This document shows, piece by piece, positions 1 to 4,152 of a stretch of DNA of 5,104 nucleotides. Both the position numbers and the translations under genes were made by a program. The stretch comes from CAYTZA01 sp964442365 (lineage in GTDB: Bacteria > Patescibacteriota > Minisyncoccia > Phycocordibacterales > DAORIS01): the NCBI GenBank assembly GCA_964442365.1, contig CAYTZA010000037.1:1-5104 (forward strand). The letters are read 5' to 3'. Position 1 is the stretch's first letter; each line of letters opens with the position of its first letter. Below the pieces are notes generated by a model. It worked only from the letters and a program-made list of their open reading frames with translations, searched no databases and was not told the DNA's origin.

Positions 1-32
1 TTAAATCCCCGAGCCGATAAAAACAACACAAC

Positions 33-67
33 AAAGGCGTCTCTTCCGAGAGACGCCTTTTCTTTTT
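33..67 (+). terminator. Strong intrinsic terminator of the upstream gene
   Basis: A perfect 12-bp inverted repeat (33-44 with 49-60, AAAGGCGTCTCT against its complement) closes a TCCG tetraloop, which belongs to the stable UNCG class. A T-rich tract follows at 58-67. It must end a transcript entering from the left. The minus-strand side lacks a comparable U tract, so it is best read as a plus-strand terminator. It directly abuts the promoter of the next gene. Confidence 0.93.
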
Positions 68-75
68 GGTATACT
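67..75 (+). promoter_or_regulatory. Extended -10 promoter of the DUF2585 gene, leaderless type
   Basis: TGGTATACT is a TGn-extended -10 element with hexamer TATACT at 70-75. Only 7 nt separate it from the ATG at 83, so transcription should start at or within a base or two of the start codon. No convincing -35 is seen; that position falls inside the terminator stem. The extended -10 would have to compensate. Confidence 0.65.
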
Positions 76-82
76 ATTTAAT

Positions 83-679
83 ATGAATATTTTAAAACGT
101 CCAGGATGGTGGGTCGCGAGTGTAACAATTTTTATACTTTTAGTTATTACTGCACTTATCGAAATGTATATGGGTCGGATATGGTTTTGTTCCTGCGGAG
201 ATATTTTGCCCTGGTATGGCTATACAAATGGTTCTGGGAATTCTCAACATCTTTCTGATTGGTATTCTTTCTCACATATTATTCATGGTTTTATTTTCTA
301 TGCAGTATTGTGGCTTGTGCTTCGAAAATTACCGGTTCAAACTCGTTTGATTATTGCAGTGATTATAGAAATTGCTTGGGAGATTTTTGAAAATACTAAC
401 TTTACGATCAATCGTTATCGTACTGCGACTATCGCTCTTGATTATGTTGGAGATAGTATTATCAATTCTCTTTTTGATATTTTGTTTTGTATTTTAGGAT
501 TTATTCTTGCTTGGCGTCTACCAGTTTGGATTTCTATTACTTTTATATTGGTAGCAGAGCTTGTAGTGGGGTATTTGATTCATGATAATTTGACTCTCAA
601 TGTTCTTATGCTTATATATCCAATTGCTGGTATCAAAGCGTGGCAAGCAGGGCCAAGCCCAATTCCACTAGCTCCATAG
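83..679 (+). CDS. DUF2585 / UPF0314 family integral membrane protein
   Basis: A 198-aa polytopic membrane protein of unknown function. The family match rests on conserved blocks: MGR (30-32), CSCG (36-39), NSQH...DWY.FSHIIHG (53-69), WE..ENT (99-105), NRYR (110-113), DYVGDSIINS (120-129), DNLTLNVLMLIYP (168-180) and a terminal IKAWQ (184-188). Hydrophobic segments lie at about 11-29, 64-80, 88-101, 128-144 and 148-166, so about five membrane spans. The length matches the family as I know it. The conserved His, Asp, Glu and Cys residues near the membrane could bind metal or act catalytically, but no activity is established. The ATG at 83 is chosen because the -10 lies 7 nt upstream and no SD is present. 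The gene is monocistronic: a terminator precedes it and the next gene has its own promoter. I recall the family mainly from Alphaproteobacteria, so its presence here may reflect transfer. Confidence 0.88.
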   Translation: MNILKRPGWWVASVTIFILLVITALIEMYMGRIWFCSCGDILPWYGYTNGSGNSQHLSDWYSFSHIIHGFIFYAVLWLVLRKLPVQTRLIIAVIIEIAWEIFENTNFTINRYRTATIALDYVGDSIINSLFDILFCILGFILAWRLPVWISITFILVAELVVGYLIHDNLTLNVLMLIYPIAGIKAWQAGPSPIPLAP

Positions 680-680
680 G

Positions 681-709
681 TTGCATGTCTTGGTTTGAAG
701 TGGTATACA
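681..709 (+). promoter_or_regulatory. Promoter of the C39-like gene
   Basis: TTGCAT (681-686), a 17-bp spacer, then TATACA (704-709) preceded by TGG, giving an extended -10. The -35 begins 2 nt after the stop codon of the DUF2585 gene. Transcription is predicted to start near 716, leaving a 5' UTR of about 60 nt. That is unlike the leaderless neighbours. Confidence 0.6.
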
Positions 710-762
710 GTTGGAGGAGATGATGCGCTCGATAGCGTATTTGTATTGTTTTTCAACAAATG

Positions 763-778
763 AAGGAGGTGTCTCTTG
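763..778 (+). promoter_or_regulatory. Consensus Shine-Dalgarno deciding a TTG start
   Basis: AAGGAGGT (763-770) is a full match to the anti-SD sequence and lies 5 nt before TTG at 776. It is the best ribosome binding site in the window and the reason for accepting a non-ATG start. The 5' UTR before it also has weak pairing potential (ATTTGT 739-744 with ACAAAT 756-761) just upstream of the SD. Confidence 0.8.
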
Positions 779-1369
779 CCGAGGTTACCAGACTGTCCGT
801 CGAAGTATCCCGTCAAATTTGTTTCTGGGCATTGCGGCCCTTTGATTGTGAAGTTCTTGGTGTCAATCGTATGTTGCACACCAGAAATGACTGCCAAAGG
901 TATTGCTCCTGAAGTAGATATGCGAAGGTACTACCTCAAGCGTTCACCTTTGGAATGGTTCCTGGCTGTTTTTGTACAGGCCATGACAGTAAGCTCTCTT
1001 GGTGAGGCGATTTGGGAGTTCACTGGTTTATGGATGTTCCATGAACAGCAAGAACTTTCAAAGAGAGAAGACCGTCTTCGGTGCTGCGTTGATCAGGGGT
1101 CTAGAACGATTCTACTTGTTAGGCACGAGGGTAAGTGGTATTTTCCTCACTATATTACGGTAGAAGGGTACGATGAAAATGGCTGGTATATTTTTGATCC
1201 AGCTTGTGACAAATCGGAAGCTCTGGCTGGTGGTGGTAATCGATACATAAGTTGCGAGGAGCTTCTTGATTGGTGGAGACCGAATCCATTGTTTAAATTT
1301 GGTCCAGAAAGGATGCAAGGTTGTGTAATCCTTATTCTGTATAAGTATGGAGGTATGTTGAACGGATAA
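776..1369 (+). CDS. C39-like papain-fold (cysteine peptidase-like) protein
   Basis: A 197-aa protein with the layout of the peptidase C39-like papain fold. HCGP at 19-22 puts a candidate catalytic Cys20 at the head of a helix. PHYITVEGYD (124-133) supplies His125 on the HY.x.V.GYD strand. FDPA (140-143) supplies Asp141, followed by a YISCEELLDWW segment as in the family's C-terminal part. The glutamine usually found six residues before the nucleophile (oxyanion hole) is replaced by Lys14, so proteolysis is doubtful; an acyl-transfer or non-catalytic role is possible. No signal peptide or ABC-transporter domain is present, so it is not a complete bacteriocin exporter. The start is TTG, supported by the consensus SD. 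GC content is visibly higher than in the neighbours (781-840 is 32/60 GC). There are nine cysteines. Its own promoter and terminator make it a self-contained unit, possibly acquired. Fold is fairly sure; function is not. Confidence 0.72.
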   Translation: MPRLPDCPSKYPVKFVSGHCGPLIVKFLVSIVCCTPEMTAKGIAPEVDMRRYYLKRSPLEWFLAVFVQAMTVSSLGEAIWEFTGLWMFHEQQELSKREDRLRCCVDQGSRTILLVRHEGKWYFPHYITVEGYDENGWYIFDPACDKSEALAGGGNRYISCEELLDWWRPNPLFKFGPERMQGCVILILYKYGGMLNG

Positions 1370-1383
1370 TAAGAATTTACGAT

Positions 1384-1410
1384 ACTCGTCGCTTCGGCTA
1401 CGAGTTTTTT
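1384..1410 (+). terminator. UUCG-loop intrinsic terminator after the C39-like gene
   Basis: ACTCGT (1384-1389) pairs with ACGAGT (1400-1405). After one C-T mismatch, GC pairs with GC around a TTCG tetraloop (1393-1396). Six Ts follow (1405-1410). It lies 15 nt after the stop codon of the C39-like gene and 12 nt before the 3' end of the convergent ZIP gene. The minus-strand side lacks a T tract, so the ZIP transcript has no obvious terminator here. Confidence 0.9.
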
Positions 1411-1421
1411 CTTGTACGTAT

Positions 1422-2135
1422 TTATATATGTACAACTTGGATGACTATGAAAATCAAAATCATACCAAATATAGTTGCAAGTGTTGTCCAGATTGTAGGG
1501 TGATTATGATGACTTTCTGGTAAAAGATCGCTTGCTCCGATATATAGAAAGAATCCAGCAAAAATAGCTAAAATAAGACCAAGTACAGAATCTTTTACAG
1601 TGAATAAGAGAGTGGATACTATACCAACTACAGGAGCGATAGAACTTATGACGAGCCATTTCATGGCCTTTTGTCTGTCACCTTTGTTTTTGAGTATTAT
1701 GTTTACTGTATTTATACCATCAGAGAATTTGTGTATTAAAACAGCAGATGTGACTATGAGACCAACTGTGTCTGAAACATGGAAAGCAAAACCAATAGCC
1801 ATACCATCTATTAGACTATGTATTGAGAGACTAATTACTCCAAGACCAGCTTTGTGGTGATGATGATTATCACCTTCGTCATGATGATGAAGGACTATAA
1901 AACGATCAAGAATCATGTATGCAATAAATCCTAAAGCAACAACGCTCATAATAGTGTGTACTTCCAAAGACGCGTTTAATTCTATGGATTCCGGGATGAG
2001 ATCAAAAAAAGAGATACCAATAATCGTACCAGCACTAAAACCAAGGATGAGATGTAATTTATCTTTAAATTTTAGAGTAAATAAACCTCCAAGAAAGGTA
2101 AATAAAAAAGCGGCAATTGATATTGTTATAAGCAT
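1422..2135 (-). CDS. ZIP-family divalent metal transporter (zinc/iron permease)
   Basis: A 237-aa inner-membrane carrier predicted to import zinc or a related divalent metal. From the ATG at 2135, about eight hydrophobic helices are visible. DLIPES (45-50) lies in TM2. A His-rich cytoplasmic loop, HHHDEGDNHHHH (83-94), is typical between TM3 and TM4. TM4 carries HSLIDGMAIG (His106, Asp110) and TM5 carries HKFSDG (His135, Asp139), the metal-site helices; DLLPESHH follows at 203-210. The TM5 motif is HK..DG instead of the common HE.PEG, so metal preference is uncertain. A longer frame opens with GTG at 2177. I reject it because the predicted promoter (TTGTCA, 17 bp, TATACT) would then lie inside the coding sequence, and TM1 begins just after the ATG. 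The gene is divergent from the helicase and convergent with the C39-like gene. Metal regulation cannot be judged: no clear operator is seen. Confidence 0.9.
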   Translation of the reverse strand: MLITISIAAFLFTFLGGLFTLKFKDKLHLILGFSAGTIIGISFFDLIPESIELNASLEVHTIMSVVALGFIAYMILDRFIVLHHHDEGDNHHHHKAGLGVISLSIHSLIDGMAIGFAFHVSDTVGLIVTSAVLIHKFSDGINTVNIILKNKGDRQKAMKWLVISSIAPVVGIVSTLLFTVKDSVLGLILAIFAGFFLYIGASDLLPESHHNHPTIWTTLATIFGMILIFIVIQVVHI

Positions 2136-2141
2136 TAAAGA

Positions 2142-2170
2142 AGTATATACCAAAAGATAACTCTTGACAA
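2142..2170 (-). promoter_or_regulatory. ZIP gene promoter, leaderless type
   Basis: On the minus strand TTGTCA (2170-2165) is followed by a 17-bp spacer and TATACT (2147-2142), then 6 nt, then ATG at 2135. An alternative -10, TATATA with TGG in front, overlaps it two bases upstream. No SD is present. The -35 shares DNA with the helicase promoter on the other strand. Confidence 0.68.
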
Positions 2171-2191
2171 TAAACACATATTTGTTATAAT
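2164..2191 (+). promoter_or_regulatory. Near-perfect promoter of the helicase gene
   Basis: TTGACA (2164-2169), a 16-bp spacer, then TATAAT (2186-2191) preceded by TGT, so both hexamers are full consensus and the -10 is extended. This is the strongest promoter in the window. Initiation is expected near 2198, giving a leader of about 85 nt to the helicase ATG at 2283. Confidence 0.88.
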
Positions 2192-2243
2192 CTATACACT
2201 AACTTAATCTCGCACATCGAAGACGGTCACGTTCAAGAATCAC

Positions 2244-2276
2244 GAGGGGGTTATGGGACAGCAAGTCCCCTTTTAA
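2244..2276 (+). promoter_or_regulatory. Structured helicase leader with alternative hairpins
   Basis: GGGAC (2255-2259) pairs with GTCCC (2265-2269) around an AGCAA loop. Alternatively AGGGG (2245-2249) pairs with CCCCT (2267-2271), hiding the GAGG ribosome site at 2244-2247. The two foldings use the same C run and exclude each other. A TTTT follows, but the 5-bp stem is weak for a terminator. The arrangement suggests translational or attenuation-type control of the helicase; this is inference from base pairing only. Confidence 0.4.
2253..2276 (+). CDS. Possible 7-codon leader peptide MGQQVPF
   Basis: ATG at 2253 opens a frame of seven codons ending in TAA at 2274-2276, six nt before the helicase ATG. 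GAGG at 2244-2247 lies 5 nt upstream, a good SD distance, whereas the helicase start itself has no clear SD. Ribosomes could load here and reinitiate or couple into the helicase. Its coding region contains the hairpin GGGAC/GTCCC. The peptide is too short for any conservation argument from one sequence, so it may be coincidental. Confidence 0.33.
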   Translation: MGQQVPF

Positions 2277-2282
2277 AGATTT

Positions 2283-3461
2283 ATGTATAAAAAACCATTT
2301 CATAGCCGTTCATCACGGCCCCCGATGAGACGTAACTTTCAGCGTGGACCAGGTCAAAAATATATTGACCCATCAAAATTTATTAACAAAGCGGTAATTA
2401 CCGAAGAGATTGAACACTTTATTCCAGAGCATATGTTCAAAGACTTTGTCATAGAAGAGCAACTTAAAAAAGCTATTCTCGATAAAGGGTATAAAGCTCC
2501 TACACCGATTCAAGATCGAACAATTCCTCATATATTACAGGGAGTAGATGTTATGGGTATTGCCAATACTGGTACTGGTAAAACAGCGGCATTTCTAATA
2601 CCTCTTATAAACAAAGTACTCAAAGATCGCAGAGAGCTTGTTATGGTGGTAGCACCAACACGAGAGTTGGCTATACAGATAGATCAAGAACTTAAGGGTT
2701 TTGTAAAAGGTCTCAATATTCACTCAGTATGTTGCGTAGGTGGGGTCAATATTGGTCCTCAGATCAGAGAGCTTCGTTTTGTAAACAACTTTATTATCGG
2801 TACACCAGGACGTCTTAAAGATCTTATTGATCACAGAAATATTACTCTTTCTAAATTTACTACTATTGTTTTAGACGAAGCAGATCGTATGCTTGATATG
2901 GGATTTGTGCATGACATGAGAGCTATTATGGCTGGTATGCCAAAGAATCGTCAGACACTCTTTTTCTCTGCAACAGTTTCTCCTGAAATTGAAGGTTTGA
3001 TTAAAGAGTTTTTGCGTGAACCTGTAAGGATTTCCGTTAAACAAAGAGATACATCAAAAAATGTTGATCAAGATGTTGTTAAAGTTGCTCGTGGAGGTAA
3101 TAAGATTGATGTACTACGTACGTTACTTGAACAAAAAGAATTTAGTAAAGTTCTTATCTTCGGACGAACAAAACACGGGGTAGAGAAGCTTTCGAAACTC
3201 CTTCTTCAGCAAGGTTTCAAAGCGGAATCTATCCATGGAAATAAAAATCATTCTAAACGTCAGCAAGCACTTCGATTATTTAAAGACAGTCAGGTACAAG
3301 TACTTGTTGCTACGGACGTAGCTGCTCGAGGTCTTGATATTGCTGATATTAGTCATGTGATTAACTTTGATATTCCCGCTACTTATGAAGATTACGTACA
3401 CCGTATTGGAAGAACAGGACGAGGTAATAAAAAGGGTAAAGCTCTCACCTTTATCGAATAA
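2283..3461 (+). CDS. DEAD-box ATP-dependent RNA helicase
   Basis: A 392-aa cytoplasmic helicase that unwinds short RNA duplexes using ATP, probably in ribosome assembly or mRNA remodelling. All core motifs are intact in order: Q motif GYKAPTPIQ (69-77), motif I ANTGTGKT (94-101), Ia PTRELA (125-130), Ib TPGR (174-177), II DEAD (198-201), III SAT (229-231), IV LIFGR (291-295), V ATDVAARGLD (343-352) and VI HRIGRTGR (373-380). The first 25 or so residues are rich in Arg, Pro and Ser and likely disordered and RNA-binding; YIDPSKFINKA (27-37) links them to the core. The protein stops just 12 residues after motif VI, so it lacks the RNA-binding tail of DeaD, SrmB or RhlE relatives. The RhlE/RhlB-type group is closest, but I give no symbol. 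A strong promoter and structured leader precede it, and the next gene starts 22 nt later with its own -10. Confidence 0.96.
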   Translation: MYKKPFHSRSSRPPMRRNFQRGPGQKYIDPSKFINKAVITEEIEHFIPEHMFKDFVIEEQLKKAILDKGYKAPTPIQDRTIPHILQGVDVMGIANTGTGKTAAFLIPLINKVLKDRRELVMVVAPTRELAIQIDQELKGFVKGLNIHSVCCVGGVNIGPQIRELRFVNNFIIGTPGRLKDLIDHRNITLSKFTTIVLDEADRMLDMGFVHDMRAIMAGMPKNRQTLFFSATVSPEIEGLIKEFLREPVRISVKQRDTSKNVDQDVVKVARGGNKIDVLRTLLEQKEFSKVLIFGRTKHGVEKLSKLLLQQGFKAESIHGNKNHSKRQQALRLFKDSQVQVLVATDVAARGLDIADISHVINFDIPATYEDYVHRIGRTGRGNKKGKALTFIE

Positions 3462-3468
3462 ATATAAG

Positions 3469-3477
3469 TGATATAGT
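3469..3477 (+). promoter_or_regulatory. Extended -10 of the 81-aa gene, leaderless type
   Basis: TGATATAGT is an extended -10 with hexamer TATAGT at 3472-3477, only 6 nt before the ATG at 3484. A weak -35-like TTTATC (3450-3455, 16-bp spacer) falls inside the end of the helicase gene. No SD exists, so leaderless initiation or readthrough from the helicase transcript must supply translation. Confidence 0.5.
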
Positions 3478-3483
3478 ATATCT

Positions 3484-3729
3484 ATGTCACCAGAAGAATT
3501 ACAATCATCGACTCAATCACCAACTATTGAAAAAGAAAGAGTTATGGATATTGGAGAAGCGCATGCTTGTATTGAAGGGATTCGTTCACAGACACACAGT
3601 ATGGGTGGAAATGATCAAGAGCCAGCGCTTCTAGATCGTATTGTTGTAGAAATGAAGAGAGGACTGATTACTCCAGGTCAGGCCGTTGAAAGGGCTGAGG
3701 CGATATTAAAGCATAAGTACGGAAACTAG
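3484..3729 (+). CDS. Small hypothetical protein, 81 aa
   Basis: I do not recognise a family with confidence. The first 20 or so residues are polar and rich in Ser, Gln and Glu, probably disordered. Two likely helices follow: DIGEAHACIEGIRSQ (22-36) and LLDRIVVEMKRG (49-60). A turn, LITPGQ, leads to a final helix AVERAEAILKHKY (67-79). The MKRG.ITPGQAVERAE pattern resembles short helical modules in small bacterial regulatory or antitoxin-like proteins (for example VbhA-type). No toxin partner is adjacent, so I make no functional call. There is no signal peptide or membrane segment. It reads in the same direction as the helicase, 22 nt downstream and without a terminator between, so it may be partly cotranscribed. 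The start is supported by the -10 placed 6 nt upstream. It is probably a real gene, given good reading-frame use and tight fit between neighbours. Confidence 0.68.
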   Translation: MSPEELQSSTQSPTIEKERVMDIGEAHACIEGIRSQTHSMGGNDQEPALLDRIVVEMKRGLITPGQAVERAEAILKHKYGN

Positions 3730-3745
3730 TTGCGGATTTTTGTTG

Positions 3746-3754
3746 TGATATAAT
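3746..3754 (+). promoter_or_regulatory. Extended -10 of the Tic20-like gene, near leaderless
   Basis: TGATATAAT combines a TGn extension with a consensus TATAAT hexamer at 3749-3754, 9 nt before the ATG at 3764. No -35 is seen at 16-18 bp. A 5' UTR of only 0-4 nt is predicted, and there is no SD. Confidence 0.62.
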
Positions 3755-3763
3755 AGATATATT

Positions 3764-4105
3764 ATGGAACAACAAACAAATAACAATTCACAACAAGGTA
3801 ATAGAACTTTGATGGCTTTTTTGGCCTATATTGTCTTTTTTATTCCTCTTTTAACAGATTCAAAAAACGATCCTTTTGTTAAATTTCATGTAAAACAAGG
3901 ACTTGTACTTCTTATTGCAACTTTCCTAGTTAATATAATTGCTCGAGTATTTTTCTTCTCTATGTTTGGGTCTTTGTATTATATTATTGATTTGGCGTAT
4001 ATAGCTTTATTGGTCCTTTGGATTATCGGTATTACTAACGTTTTTTCTGGAAAAGAAAAAGAATTGCCTCTTATTGGTCAGTTTGCTTCAAAATTTAAGA
4101 TATAG
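3764..4105 (+). CDS. Tic20/DUF4870-like small membrane protein
   Basis: A 113-aa inner-membrane protein of unknown function. After a polar Asn/Gln-rich N-terminus (2-13) come three hydrophobic helices at about 15-31, 46-66 and 72-93. Between the first two lies DPFVKFHVKQG (36-46), the family hallmark of an acidic/aromatic-rich cytoplasmic link followed by a Gln-Gly that starts helix two. After the last helix, GKEKELPLIGQFASKF (96-111) matches the family's conserved amphipathic end. Length is typical for DUF4870/Tic20-like bacterial proteins. Plant Tic20 is part of the chloroplast import channel, but that role should not be carried over to bacteria. It lies 34 nt after the 81-aa gene and 47 nt before the YiiX-like gene, all on the same strand. 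The region is very AT-rich (3841-3900 has 16/60 GC). Confidence 0.82.
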   Translation: MEQQTNNNSQQGNRTLMAFLAYIVFFIPLLTDSKNDPFVKFHVKQGLVLLIATFLVNIIARVFFFSMFGSLYYIIDLAYIALLVLWIIGITNVFSGKEKELPLIGQFASKFKI

Positions 4106-4112
4106 GTCAAGA

Positions 4113-4140
4113 TTGAACTTTTTTTGGTTTACTATATAGT
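4113..4140 (+). promoter_or_regulatory. Promoter of the YiiX-like gene
   Basis: TTGAAC (4113-4118), a 16-bp spacer, then TATAGT (4135-4140), 12 nt before the ATG at 4153. The start point should be near 4147, leaving a UTR of about 6 nt without an SD. A second candidate hexamer, TATATC at 4142-4147, is closer to the start. The stretch from 4134 closely resembles the one upstream of the 81-aa gene (ATATAGT, then TATATCTAT or ATATCT). Confidence 0.55.
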
Positions 4141-4152
4141 CTATATCTATAT

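Noticed and set aside
1..24. Possible 3' end of a tRNA (TTAAATCCCCGAGCC resembles a T-loop and acceptor strand).
   Set aside because: The nearly invariant C of the T-loop would be T, there is no CCA, and the 5' part is outside the window. It may equally be intergenic or the end of a coding region.
580..897. Minus-strand frame of 105 codons across the 3' end of the DUF2585 gene.
   Set aside because: It lies opposite two well-supported genes, shows no family motif and has no promoter or SD.
1112..1435. Minus-strand frame of 107 codons opposite the C39-like gene.
   Set aside because: It spans the terminator hairpin and lies antisense to the conserved His and Asp motifs. No protein features are seen.
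1600..2160. Two plus-strand frames (1600-1860 and 1915-2160) opposite the ZIP gene.
   Set aside because: They are antisense shadows of a clear ZIP transporter, with no promoter, SD or recognisable domain.
2136..2177. Longer ZIP protein starting at GTG 2177.
   Set aside because: It would place the ZIP promoter inside its own gene, it adds 14 residues before TM1, and it has no SD.
2255..2274. GGGAC/GTCCC hairpin plus TTTT as a terminator ending a small RNA from the helicase promoter.
   Set aside because: A 5-bp stem and four Ts are weak beside the two real terminators in the window, and a full helicase gene follows. Attenuation remains possible and is listed as a finding.
4086..4125. TTCAA (4086-4090) with TTGAA (4113-4117) followed by seven Ts as a terminator after the Tic20-like gene.
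   Set aside because: The stem is five mostly AT pairs with a 22-nt loop, too unstable. The TTGAAC is better explained as a -35.
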